Position numbers and translations under genes: made by a program. 64,000 nucleotides of DNA from Luteimonas gilva (GTDB lineage Bacteria; Pseudomonadota; Gammaproteobacteria; Xanthomonadales; Xanthomonadaceae), in NCBI RefSeq assembly GCF_005239095.1, contig NZ_SZUA01000003.1:62001-126000 (forward strand), read 5' to 3'. How positions within the stretch are numbered: the first letter of the stretch is position 1; the number at the start of each line of letters is the position of its first letter. This document shows, in pieces, positions 1 to 7,804 of this stretch. The notes below the pieces were generated by a model. That model was not told where the DNA came from. It ran no database searches and was given only the letters and a program-made list of their open reading frames with translations.

Positions 1-409
1 GCAATTTTTCCTGCTGGCTCTTGTGCGAGTCCAGGCTTTGGATGCGTTCGCTGATGTCCACCGCGGTCAGCAGCGCCAGGTTGCGGCGGCCGTCGTAGGC
101 GACGTCGCCCCAGTGCAGCGCGTACCAGCGGCCGTTGTGCGGCGCGTGCACTTCCAGCGGGCCGTTGCCGTCGACCTCGCCGCCGTGCAGGCCGCGCAGC
201 AGGCGGTCGCGTTCGGCGTGTTCGGGCAGCGCGCCGAATTCGTCCAGGAAGCGGCGGTTGGCGGCGAACAGCGCGCCGCCGTCGCGCGCGTAGGCCGCGC
301 AGGCGAAGGGCATGGCTTCAAGCACGGCGACGAACGCCTCGATCGCCGCGCTCGCGCGCGGCGGCGCCTCGGGCGCCAACGCGGCCGCCGAGGGCTGCGG
401 TTCACCCAT
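1..409 (-). CDS. PAS-domain sensor protein, N-terminal part (runs off left edge)
   Basis: The 136 visible residues begin MGEPQPSAAA at the ATG at 409 and form a PAS-like fold: a segment around residues 28-55 (AMPFACAAYARDGGALFAAN) followed by WYALHWGDVAYDGRR and a typical PAS exit, LTAVDISERIQ, leading into a coiled coil (LDSHKSQQEKL). That exit normally joins a PAS domain to a histidine kinase or GGDEF output domain, but the output domain lies outside the window, so the class cannot be decided. It is transcribed away from the secretion genes, 77 bases from the FliO-like gene, so the two share a divergent promoter region. A role in sensing for the secretion system is only suggested by position. 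Confidence 0.6.
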   Translation of the reverse strand, partial: MGEPQPSAAALAPEAPPRASAAIEAFVAVLEAMPFACAAYARDGGALFAANRRFLDEFGALPEHAERDRLLRGLHGGEVDGNGPLEVHAPHNGRWYALHWGDVAYDGRRNLALLTAVDISERIQSLDSHKSQQEKL

Positions 410-486
410 GGCGCGCGGGCCTGCTACGGTAGCCGGACGCTGCGCCGATGCGGCGCCTTCCGCGACCCTTGCCGATTCCTTCTGCC

Positions 487-933
487 ATGACCTCTCCCTT
501 CCTATTGCGCAAGCTGCTTCCGGCGTTGGCCTGCCTGGCGTATTCGGGCCTGGCCTGGTCGGCCGCGCCCGCCGCCGTCGCGCCGGTCAAAACTTCCTTC
601 CTCGCCGAACTGCTCGCGATCGTGCTGCCGTTGGCCGCCGTGATCGCGGGGCTGTTCGTCGTCCTGCACTTGGCCCGAAAACGTTACGGGATCACGGGCC
701 GAGATGCATCACTGTCGATCGTGCAGGTGCTTCCCGTGGGCCCTCGTGAACGCATCGTGCTGGTGCGCACGCGCGCCGGGCGCGTGTTCGCGGTCGGAGT
801 CGGCGCCCAATCCTTGAGCCTGATCACACAACTGCAGCCCGACGATATCGCACCGGCCGTAGAGGATGTGAAGAACGCCGACGATCAAACGCCGCATTCA
901 AGCGAACGTTTATTTCGTTTGTGGCGGCGATAG
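487..933 (+). CDS. FliO-like membrane protein of the type III export apparatus
   Basis: A 148-residue protein with a cleavable-looking N-terminal segment (LLPALACLAYSGLAWSA), one strong membrane helix (LLAIVLPLAAVIAGLFVVLH, about residues 40-60) and a small cytoplasmic domain with the FliO signature: LSIVQVLPVGPRERIVLVR, then GVGAQSLSLI. FliO helps assemble the FliP/FliR export gate of flagella and is normally absent from injectisomes. The start at ATG 487 was chosen because it puts the signal-like segment at the N-terminus; an upstream ATG at 448 would add 13 Pro/Arg-rich residues. It stands alone upstream of sctV with a 369-base gap. No other flagellar gene is visible, so it is either an injectisome accessory protein or the edge of a flagellar remnant. 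Confidence 0.75.
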   Translation: MTSPFLLRKLLPALACLAYSGLAWSAAPAAVAPVKTSFLAELLAIVLPLAAVIAGLFVVLHLARKRYGITGRDASLSIVQVLPVGPRERIVLVRTRAGRVFAVGVGAQSLSLITQLQPDDIAPAVEDVKNADDQTPHSSERLFRLWRR

Positions 934-1302
934 CGTCCGCGATTGGCTCCATCCCACATCGCGATGACAGGGTCTTTACAGCGGCCGTTACACGTCGCGC
1001 GGATGCAGGCGGCGTGAAGTTTTCATTTGAAACTAAAACGAAGATGAACGCGGCCGCACGCCGTCATCGTCCGCACACCGCGCGTTAACACGAAAACGCA
1101 GCTTTTCGCGTGCTATGGTGGCCTTCGAAACGGATGAGGTCAGCGCCATGCGACAGTTCTCCGGATCGGCGCGCAGCAGCGCGCCCCAGGGGATCGACAT
1201 AACGACCAGCGGCGACGGACGAGCGTCCGTGCGCGCGGCGATATTGCGTTCTGACGCGCGCAAGGCATACTGCACCGCCCGTCCCCCGACGGATAGTCAC
1301 AC
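934..1302. other. 369-base gap before sctV, no gene found
   Basis: No convincing coding sequence is seen; short open frames here have no ribosome site or family resemblance. An AT-richer patch around 1018-1045 contains the small palindrome TTCATTTGAA. A direct CGCG-rich stretch follows. This is the likely promoter region of the secretion operon that begins with sctV, but I could not fit a confident -35/-10 pair, nor the promoter box found upstream of the accessory genes. Confidence 0.4.
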
Positions 1303-3378
1303 ATGGAAGTAAGGCTCAAGCCGTTCCGCGACCTGTTCGGAACGCTCTCCGCGACGTCAGGCACCGGCGCGTCCAAACGCGGCGGCTACAGCGACGTCGT
1401 GCTCGCGTTCGCGGCGGTCACGATCATCACTTTGATGATCCTGCCGCTGCCGATGGCGGTGATCGACACCCTGGTCGCGTTCAACATCGCGATCGGTTTC
1501 GGCTTGCTGCTGCTGGCGATCTACATCCCCACGCCGGTGGCCTTCTCCAGCTTCCCGAGCGTGCTGCTGCTGACCACGCTGTTCCGGCTGTCGCTGTCGA
1601 TCGCGATCACGCGTTCGATCCTGCTCGAAGCCGAAGCCGGCCACATCATCGACACCTTCGGCAACCTGGTCGCCGGCGGCAATCTGGTCGTGGGCCTGGT
1701 GGTGTTCCTGATCATCACCGTCGTGCAATTCATCGTCGTCGCCAAGGGCGCCGAGCGCGTCGCCGAAGTGGCCGCGCGCTTCACCCTGGACGCGATGCCG
1801 GGCAAGCAGCTGTCGATCGATTCGGACCTGCGTTCGGGCCTGATCGACAAGGACGAAGCGCGCCGCAAGCGCCGCCTGCTGGAAGTGGAAAGCCAGCTGC
1901 ACGGCAGCCTGGACGGCGCGATGAAGTTCGTGAAGGGCGACGCCATCGCCGGCATCGTCATCATCATCATCAACCTGCTCGGCGGCTTGGCGATCGGCGT
2001 CCTGCAGTACGACATGACGCTGTCGCAGGCGACCCACACCTACAGCATCCTGACCATCGGCGACGGCCTGGTATCGCAGATCCCGGCGATCCTGGCCGCG
2101 ATCTCCGCCGGCCTGGTGGTGACCCGCACCGCCGGCGAAGAGGACGACCGCCATCTGGGCGAGGCGATCTCGCGGCAGATCTCCGGCGAGCCGCGGGTGC
2201 TGCTGATCACCGGCCTGCTGGCGATGGGCATGGTGTTCGTGCCCGGCTTCCCCAAGCCGGTGTTCGCCCTGCTGGGCCTGGCCATGCTGGGCCTGTCGGC
2301 CTGGCGCTACCGGCATACGCATCAAGTGCTGCGGCGCGCGTTCCGCGTGCCCGAAGGCGAGCTGGCCCCGGCCGAGAAGAAAGCGGCCGAGGTCGACGAC
2401 CTGGCGCCGCCGGCGCCGCTGCAGCTGGACATTTCGCCGTCGCTGGTCGGCAGCCTGGGCGACCTGCCGATCCGCACCCGCATCGCCGAAGTCGTGCAGA
2501 AGCTGCGCGAGGAGTACGGCGTGCCGGTGCCGCCGCCGAGCGTGCGGATCGATCCGAAGTTGCAGGACGCGGGCGAATACAAGCTCAGCGCGTTCGGCGC
2601 GCGGATCGCGTTCGGCAAGCTGCGCGCCGACGCGCATTTCCGCCCGGCGCGCGTCGGCGACGGCAACGCGCCCAAGTCCGCGGGCTTCTTCCCGCCGCTG
2701 GCCGGCGAATGGACGAATGCCGCCGGCGCCGGCACGCGCGACGCGCTCGACACCCTGGCCGACCATTGCCGCGGCGCGCTGCAGCGACGGCTCGGCAGCT
2801 TCATCGGCATCCAGGAAACCTCGCACCTGTTCGGCCGCATGCAGCGCGACTATCCGGACCTGGTGAAGGAAATGCTGCGCGTGGTCGCGCCGCAGCGGGT
2901 GGCCGACGTGCTGCGCCGCCTGGCCGAAGAGGGCGTGCCGGTGCGCAACCTGCGCGACGCCTTCGAAGCGATCACCGACGTCGGCGGCCGCGAAAAGGAC
3001 GTGGTGCTGCTGACCGAATACGTCCGCGTGGCGATGAAGCGCGAGATCGCCGACCGCTACGCCGACGGCGACCGCACCCTGCACGTGCTGATGATCCATC
3101 CCGAACTGGAAGACAAGCTGCGCCAGTCGGTGCGGGTGGCCGGCGGCGCCAGCCAGCTGGCGATCTCGCCCGAGCTGGCCGCGCGCCTGGGCGGCGAAGT
3201 CCGCGCCCAGCTGGCCCGCCAGCCCGAGGCGGCGCGCCCGGTCCTGCTGTGTTCACTCGACGTGCGCAGGCACCTGCGCAAGCTGATGGAAATCGACTTC
3301 TTCGATCTGCCGGTGCTGTCCTACCAAGAGCTGGCTCCCGATCTTCGGATCATGCAAGCCGGACAGATCAACGCCTGA
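1303..3378 (+). CDS. sctV: SctV, major export gate protein of the type III secretion system
   Basis: This 691-residue inner-membrane protein forms the nonameric export gate. The first 340 residues or so hold about eight membrane helices and the highly conserved FHIPEP-family block: LTTLFRLSLSIAITRSILL, VVAKGAERVAEVAARFTLDA, PGKQLSIDSDLRSG and LTIGDGLVSQIPAI. A cytoplasmic ring domain follows from about residue 370 to the end. The wording of these motifs (AKGAERVAEVAARFTLDAMPGKQ, VESQLHGSLDGAMKFVKGDA) is that of the injectisome SctV branch rather than flagellar FlhA, and the neighbours agree. The ATG at 1303 has only a weak ribosome site. Its stop is followed after 10 bases by sctD. Confidence 0.95.
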   Translation: MEVRLKPFRDLFGTLSATSGTGASKRGGYSDVVLAFAAVTIITLMILPLPMAVIDTLVAFNIAIGFGLLLLAIYIPTPVAFSSFPSVLLLTTLFRLSLSIAITRSILLEAEAGHIIDTFGNLVAGGNLVVGLVVFLIITVVQFIVVAKGAERVAEVAARFTLDAMPGKQLSIDSDLRSGLIDKDEARRKRRLLEVESQLHGSLDGAMKFVKGDAIAGIVIIIINLLGGLAIGVLQYDMTLSQATHTYSILTIGDGLVSQIPAILAAISAGLVVTRTAGEEDDRHLGEAISRQISGEPRVLLITGLLAMGMVFVPGFPKPVFALLGLAMLGLSAWRYRHTHQVLRRAFRVPEGELAPAEKKAAEVDDLAPPAPLQLDISPSLVGSLGDLPIRTRIAEVVQKLREEYGVPVPPPSVRIDPKLQDAGEYKLSAFGARIAFGKLRADAHFRPARVGDGNAPKSAGFFPPLAGEWTNAAGAGTRDALDTLADHCRGALQRRLGSFIGIQETSHLFGRMQRDYPDLVKEMLRVVAPQRVADVLRRLAEEGVPVRNLRDAFEAITDVGGREKDVVLLTEYVRVAMKREIADRYADGDRTLHVLMIHPELEDKLRQSVRVAGGASQLAISPELAARLGGEVRAQLARQPEAARPVLLCSLDVRRHLRKLMEIDFFDLPVLSYQELAPDLRIMQAGQINA

Positions 3379-3388
3379 GGTAATGGCC

Positions 3389-4759
3389 ATGGCCCGATCC
3401 CCCAAATCGCAAAAAACCCAGCCGCAAGCCACGGAAGCCGCGCCCGCCGCGGCGCCGGCCGCCGGCTACACGCTGCGCATCCTGTCCGGCCTGCACATCG
3501 GCGCCAGCCGTGCGCTGGCCGAAAAGGAAATGGTCCTGGTCGGCAGCGGCGAGGATTGCGACATCGTCCTGTCCGATCCCGGCGTCGCTCCGCACCACGC
3601 CTTGATCGGCCTGCTCGGCGGCGCGTTCTCGGTGCGCGCGCTCGACGCGCCGCTGCGGATCGGCGGCCAGCCGCTGCATCCGGGCGATCCGGCCGAATTG
3701 GGCGTGCTGCAGCGGATCGAACTCGGCCAGGCCGCGTTGGCGGTCGGCGCGCTCGACGATCCGAGCTGGTCCTCGCTATTGCCCGCTTTCGACGGCGCGC
3801 GCACCGCGCCGGCGCCTAAGCCGTACATGCGCAAGCTGCCGGCGGTGGCCGCGTTCGCGGTGCTGTCGCTGATGTCGGTGGCGATCCTGGCCGCGGTGGT
3901 GCCCAAGCACGAAGTGGCGCCCAAGCCGCAGGATTCGCTGGCCCGGCTGATCCCCGAATTCGGCATCGTCGACGGCCGCGCCACGGTCGATCCGAACGGC
4001 ATCGCGGTGCTGTCCGGCACGGTCAAGGACGCGGCCACCCGCGACCGCATCCAGCAACGGCTGCGCGACGAGAACCTCAGCGCCAGCCTGGACCTGCGCA
4101 CCGGCGAGGACATCGCCAACGACGTGGGCGAAGTGCTGCGCGCGCAAGGCTTCACCACCCGCACCCGCTGGCTGGGCCGCGGCGACGTGGAGGTCAGCGG
4201 CAATTTCGACGACGGCGGCGCGCTGGAGCGCGCGGTCAAGTCGCGCGCCATGATCGAGGTGGCCGGCGTGCGCCGGATCATTCCGCGCAACTACCAGCCG
4301 ATCGATCCGTTCCAGGCGGTCGTGCAGAAGACGGCCAAGGATATCGAGGCCGAACGCTTGGCCGGCGTCGCGATCGTCTCGGTCGTGCGCGGCAAGGAAC
4401 CGCATGTGCTGGGATCGGACGGCACCAAGTTCGCGATCGGCGCGAAGTTGCCCGATGGCTCGACCCTGATCGGCATCGGTCCCGAATACGCCACGGCGCT
4501 GGACAAGGCCGGGCAGTTGCAGCGCGTGCAGCTCGCGCCGCCGCCGGACGCCGAAGACGCGCCGGCCGAAGCGGCGTCGGCGGCGACCAAGGTCGCGGTC
4601 GGCGTCGAGGCAAAACCTGCGCCGGCAGCGGCCGCGAAGACGGCGTCGAACGCGAGCGCTCCCGCACCGGCCGCGTCCGCCGCGGCGCCGTCCAAACCCA
4701 ACGAGCCCAAGCCGCAAACCGTGGCCAAGGCCAAACCGCTTCCGGAACAACGGATGTGA
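3389..4759 (+). CDS. sctD: SctD, inner-membrane ring protein
   Basis: A 456-residue protein with the SctD layout: a cytoplasmic FHA domain near residues 20-120 (GYTLRILSGLHIGASRAL, LVGSGEDCDIVLSD, PHHALIGLLGG), one membrane helix (VAAFAVLSLMSVAILAAVV, about 150-170), then periplasmic BON-like repeats to about residue 370. The last 80 residues are an Ala/Pro/Lys-rich tail, longer than usual for the family. SctD builds the outer ring of the inner-membrane platform together with SctJ. The second ATG (3389) is preferred over ATG 3383 because the GAGG that overlaps the sctV stop codon then lies at normal spacing. Confidence 0.9.
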   Translation: MARSPKSQKTQPQATEAAPAAAPAAGYTLRILSGLHIGASRALAEKEMVLVGSGEDCDIVLSDPGVAPHHALIGLLGGAFSVRALDAPLRIGGQPLHPGDPAELGVLQRIELGQAALAVGALDDPSWSSLLPAFDGARTAPAPKPYMRKLPAVAAFAVLSLMSVAILAAVVPKHEVAPKPQDSLARLIPEFGIVDGRATVDPNGIAVLSGTVKDAATRDRIQQRLRDENLSASLDLRTGEDIANDVGEVLRAQGFTTRTRWLGRGDVEVSGNFDDGGALERAVKSRAMIEVAGVRRIIPRNYQPIDPFQAVVQKTAKDIEAERLAGVAIVSVVRGKEPHVLGSDGTKFAIGAKLPDGSTLIGIGPEYATALDKAGQLQRVQLAPPPDAEDAPAEAASAATKVAVGVEAKPAPAAAAKTASNASAPAPAASAAAPSKPNEPKPQTVAKAKPLPEQRM

Positions 4760-4856
4760 TCGATTCCGCAACACGCAGTTTCGCAACACCGCAAGGATGT
4801 AATCGTTCAAGGCAGTCCGGCGACGCCCGCAGCGTCATTCGATAAGGAGAAGCACC

Positions 4857-5195
4857 ATGAGCAATGTCAACGGCCATCTGTTGAACACGTTCATCACCGA
4901 TGCCAACACCCTCGAGGTCAAGAACACCAATCGCGCCGGCGGCAGCAGCGGCGGTGGCGGCGGCAGCGCCAGCAGCTGGTACGCGGCCATGGCCCGCGCT
5001 TGGGGCAGCACCCTGGATTCGCAGGCCGCGCGCATCACCCAGCTGTCCGATCAGGTCAGCGGCGGCCAGGATCAGCCGTCGGTGATGATCCAGCTGACCT
5101 CCGAGAGTCTGCGCATGCAGTTCATGTCCAACAACGCCGCGACCTCGCAGAACGCCGTGGGCCAGGCGCTCGAGACGCTGGGCAAGCGCCAGTAA
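4857..5195 (+). CDS. Candidate needle protein SctF
   Basis: A 112-residue protein with a Gly/Ser-rich N-terminal linker (about residues 25-40) and then a helical hairpin: helix 1 SSWYAAMARAWGSTLDSQAA, a turn at GGQDQPS, and helix 2 from VMIQLTSESLRMQFMSNN to LETLGKRQ. Size, the Trp at the start of helix 1, the Pro in the turn, and the NNAATSQNAV stretch in helix 2 are what needle subunits show (known needles have NAQSNTVK at that place). Its position between sctD and sctI is where ysc-type operons carry sctF. The match is by pattern, not strong identity, so this is inference. A strong AAGGAG site precedes the ATG. The glycine linker is unusual for a needle. Confidence 0.55.
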   Translation: MSNVNGHLLNTFITDANTLEVKNTNRAGGSSGGGGGSASSWYAAMARAWGSTLDSQAARITQLSDQVSGGQDQPSVMIQLTSESLRMQFMSNNAATSQNAVGQALETLGKRQ

Positions 5196-5261
5196 CGTTC
5201 GCGCGGCCGTCACCGCGCCATCCGGCGGCGGCCGCAGGACGAGACCGACCAGGAGATCGAC

Positions 5262-5678
5262 ATGATCGAAGCCATCCAAGTCGCCGCCGCCGACGCCGCC
5301 AAGGCGCCGACCGCGACGACCCATTCACCGCAGGCCTCCGCTTTCGACGTCCGCGAATTCGCGGCGGCGATGGAGCGTTCCGGCGGCGCCAACCAAGCGG
5401 CCAATCCGCAGGCGGCCCAGCAGCTGACACCGGCCACGCTGGAACCGTCCGAGGGCACGCGCGCGGTGCTGACCGCGCTCGAGCACCTCAACGGCGGCGC
5501 CGACAACATCAACGCCATGTCGCAAGTGATGACCGCCGACAGCGCCGATCTGACGCCCGGCGAAATCATGCAGATGACGATGCGCTGCCATCAGTTCCTG
5601 TTCCAGGCGGAACTGACCTCGAACGTGGCCAACCGCACTTCCGACGGCATCCAGCAATTGTTCCGTCAGCAATCGTGA
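5262..5678 (+). CDS. sctI: SctI, inner rod protein
   Basis: A 138-residue protein whose C-terminal 40 residues carry the inner-rod signature: LTPGEIMQMTMRCHQFLFQ, ELTSNVANRTSDGIQQLFR, ending in QQS. The N-terminal half is Ala-rich and low in structure, as in other rod proteins. SctI connects the needle to the export gate and takes part in substrate switching. It lies directly before sctJ, the usual order, with an AGGAGA ribosome site in front of the ATG. Confidence 0.85.
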   Translation: MIEAIQVAAADAAKAPTATTHSPQASAFDVREFAAAMERSGGANQAANPQAAQQLTPATLEPSEGTRAVLTALEHLNGGADNINAMSQVMTADSADLTPGEIMQMTMRCHQFLFQAELTSNVANRTSDGIQQLFRQQS

Positions 5679-5694
5679 TCCGAGGGAGGCAAGC

Positions 5695-6489
5695 ATGAAC
5701 GGGCCGAAGTTCTACAAAGCGCTGCGCGCGGCCGCCTTGGCCGCCGCAGCCGGCCTGTTGCTGGCCGGCTGCACGGGCTCGCCGTTGTACAGCGATCTCG
5801 ACGAACAGCAAGCCAACGAGGTGACCGCCGCGCTGCAGGGCGCGGGCATCAACGCCGAGAAGGCGCCGTCGCCGAAGAAGCAGGGTTGGGAAGTGCGGGT
5901 CGGTTCCCACGACTTCCCGCACGCCATGCAGGTGCTGCACGAGCGCGGCCTGCCGCGCGCGCGCTACGCCTCGATGTGCGAAGTCTTCAAGAAGGAAGGC
6001 TTCGCCTCGTCCGCGATCGAAGAGCGCGCCCGTTACCAGTGCAGTCTGGAGCAGGAGATCGCCCACACCCTGTCGCAGATCCCCGGCGTGGTCGATGCGC
6101 GCGTGCACATCGCCTTGCCCGAACGCGATCCGCTCGGCGGCAACGAAAAGGTGTCGTCGGCCTCGGTGATGATCTTCGAACGCCCCGGCGCCGACCTGCG
6201 CGACACCGAGACCGCGATCAAGGTGACGGTGAAGGACGGCGTGCAAGGCTTGGACGACGTCAACAAGGTCACCGTGAAGTTCATCCCGATGACCGCGCCC
6301 ACCGCCGCCGAAACGCGGCCGCGCCAGAGCGGCATCACGCCGTCGCTGTCGTCGATCAATCCGCTGACCGTCGGCATCGCGATCGGCGTGGCGGTGTTGA
6401 TCGCGCTGGCCTTGGCCCTGCTCGGCAGGCTGCGCAACCGCACCGCGGCCCAGACCGCGGCCCAGCCGCGCGGCGTCTGGAACGGCTAA
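5695..6489 (+). CDS. sctJ: SctJ, inner-membrane ring lipoprotein
   Basis: A 264-residue lipoprotein of the YscJ/FliF family. The signal peptide ends in the lipobox LLAGC (Cys about residue 25). The ring-building domain follows, with the family stretches LYSDLDEQQANEVTAALQGA, GWEVRVGSHDFPHAMQVL and YQCSLEQEIAHTLSQIPGV, then VDARVHIALPERDPLG. One membrane helix near the C-terminus (TVGIAIGVAVLIALALALL) anchors it in the inner membrane. It forms the inner ring together with SctD. Ribosome site GGGAGG. Confidence 0.95.
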   Translation: MNGPKFYKALRAAALAAAAGLLLAGCTGSPLYSDLDEQQANEVTAALQGAGINAEKAPSPKKQGWEVRVGSHDFPHAMQVLHERGLPRARYASMCEVFKKEGFASSAIEERARYQCSLEQEIAHTLSQIPGVVDARVHIALPERDPLGGNEKVSSASVMIFERPGADLRDTETAIKVTVKDGVQGLDDVNKVTVKFIPMTAPTAAETRPRQSGITPSLSSINPLTVGIAIGVAVLIALALALLGRLRNRTAAQTAAQPRGVWNG

Positions 6490-6494
6490 AGCGC

Positions 6495-7106
6495 ATGACG
6501 ATGCAGGCGCTGCTCGCCGAAGTCGATCCGAGTTGGTTCGGCGAGCTGGATCCGGCGCTGCTGCCGCCCGCGCGCGGCAGCCGCCTGGGGCGGCGCATGC
6601 TCGGGCGCTGGCTCGCATCCGGCCCGGCCGCCGCTTTACTGGCGCCTTCGCCGGGCGAAGGCGCGATCGCGACGACGGTGCGCTGGTCGCGCGCAGGCTT
6701 GTCGGCGCTGATCCGCGATTTGGGCGCGCTGGCGTATGCGCCGGCGATCCGCGCCGAAGTGCGCCGCGAACCGGTGCGCCGCTTGAAGCAAGCCTTGGGC
6801 AACAGCTATTTGTTGGCCTTGGACAACACCGTCTGGAACGGCCGCGTCGATCCCGCCGTCGGCAAGCGCTTGAGCGCCGCGCTGGAAACCGCGCTCGCCG
6901 CGCACGAAAGCGATGCGCTGTTCGCAACGCTCGACCGCCAGGGCCGCGCCGAACTCGACGAGTGGGCGCGCGGCAGCGAACCGGCGCTGGCCGAATGGGC
7001 GCGCTTGCAGCAGCCGCAGGAAGCGCCGCTGGATCCGGCGCATCTGCCCGAAAAACCGATCCTGCGCGTCTACGCCCATCACCAGGCGCGTAGCGCGGCC
7101 CGTTGA
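6495..7106 (+). CDS. sctK: SctK-like cytoplasmic sorting platform protein
   Basis: A 203-residue soluble protein five bases after sctJ and before sctL, the standard place of SctK, which docks the cytoplasmic sorting platform to the SctD ring. Sequence conservation in this family is poor; what can be seen is the helical middle with WSRAGLSALIRDLGALAYAP and LKQALGNSYLLALDNTVWNG, a pattern like YscK/HrpB4 proteins. The call therefore rests mainly on order and size. The final TTGA overlaps a possible upstream start of sctL. Confidence 0.7.
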   Translation: MTMQALLAEVDPSWFGELDPALLPPARGSRLGRRMLGRWLASGPAAALLAPSPGEGAIATTVRWSRAGLSALIRDLGALAYAPAIRAEVRREPVRRLKQALGNSYLLALDNTVWNGRVDPAVGKRLSAALETALAAHESDALFATLDRQGRAELDEWARGSEPALAEWARLQQPQEAPLDPAHLPEKPILRVYAHHQARSAAR

Positions 7107-7123
7107 CCGCTACCGGAATCCGC

Positions 7124-7804
7124 ATGTCCGCCGCCAAGACTTCCGCCGCCGCATCCTCCGCCCCAGGCCAGGGCGCGGTGACCGTGTTCGAGCGCCGCCA
7201 GTTCGAGCGCTCGCTCGCGGCGAACGTGGTGCCGGCGCAGGATTGGCAGAAGCTCGAGCAGCTCGACGAATTGCTGGCGCGGGTGAACAAATTGTACGAA
7301 CAGGCCGAAGCCGAGATCGCGCAGGCGCGCGAGCAGGGCCACGTCGCCGGTTTCGCCGAAGGCCTGGCCAAGGCGCAGCAACAGATGGCGATGCAGCTGG
7401 CCGCCTTGAACGAACGCCGCGCGCGCGTGCTCGGCGAAGCCAGCTCGCGCGTCGCCGAATTGGCTTGCGCGATCGTGGCGCGCATCGCGCCCGGATTCGA
7501 TCCGACCGAAGTGATGCCGCCGCTGGTGATGCGCGCGGTCGAAGCCGCGCAGGCCGAGCAATTCCTCCTGATCCGGGTCCACCCGTCCGTGCGCGAAAGC
7601 GTGCAAGCGGGCCTGGGCGCGGTGCGCCAGGCGCATCCGGCGGTCGGCGTGATCGAACTGGTCGACGACGAGAGCTTGGACGCGCTCAGCTGCGTGGTGG
7701 TCTCCGAAGCGGGCGAAGTGCGCGCCGGCGTCGCCCAGCAGATCGAGGCGATCCGCGTCGCGCTGGCGGGCGCCAACTTGTCCGCCAAGGCGCCGGCCGC
7801 ATGA
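7124..7804 (+). CDS. sctL: SctL, ATPase stator/regulator
   Basis: A 226-residue protein of the YscL/FliH family. It has a charged helical N-terminal half (LEQLDELLARVNKLYEQAEA, then AQAREQGHVAGFAEGLAKAQ with the family GxxxG-like spacing) and a C-terminal domain related to ATP synthase delta subunits (VHPSVRESVQAGLGAVRQAH). It binds and restrains the SctN ATPase and bridges it to the platform. I prefer the ATG at 7124, with CCGGAA in front; a TTG at 7103, overlapping the sctK stop, would add seven residues. Its last four bases overlap the sctN start (ATGA). Confidence 0.9.
   Translation: MSAAKTSAAASSAPGQGAVTVFERRQFERSLAANVVPAQDWQKLEQLDELLARVNKLYEQAEAEIAQAREQGHVAGFAEGLAKAQQQMAMQLAALNERRARVLGEASSRVAELACAIVARIAPGFDPTEVMPPLVMRAVEAAQAEQFLLIRVHPSVRESVQAGLGAVRQAHPAVGVIELVDDESLDALSCVVVSEAGEVRAGVAQQIEAIRVALAGANLSAKAPAA

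Noticed and set aside
955-1000. ACAGGGTCTTTACAGC as a promoter box for sctV
   Set aside because: Matches GGGT but the second half-site is out of register and no -10 hexamer follows at 21 bases.
1115-1312. Short open frame (65 codons) overlapping the sctV start
   Set aside because: No ribosome site, no recognisable protein pattern, and it overlaps the well-supported sctV start; treated as non-coding leader.
1357-3099. Very long open frame on the strand opposite sctV
   Set aside because: Gln/Arg/His-rich composition typical of antisense frames in GC-rich genes; sctV is certain.
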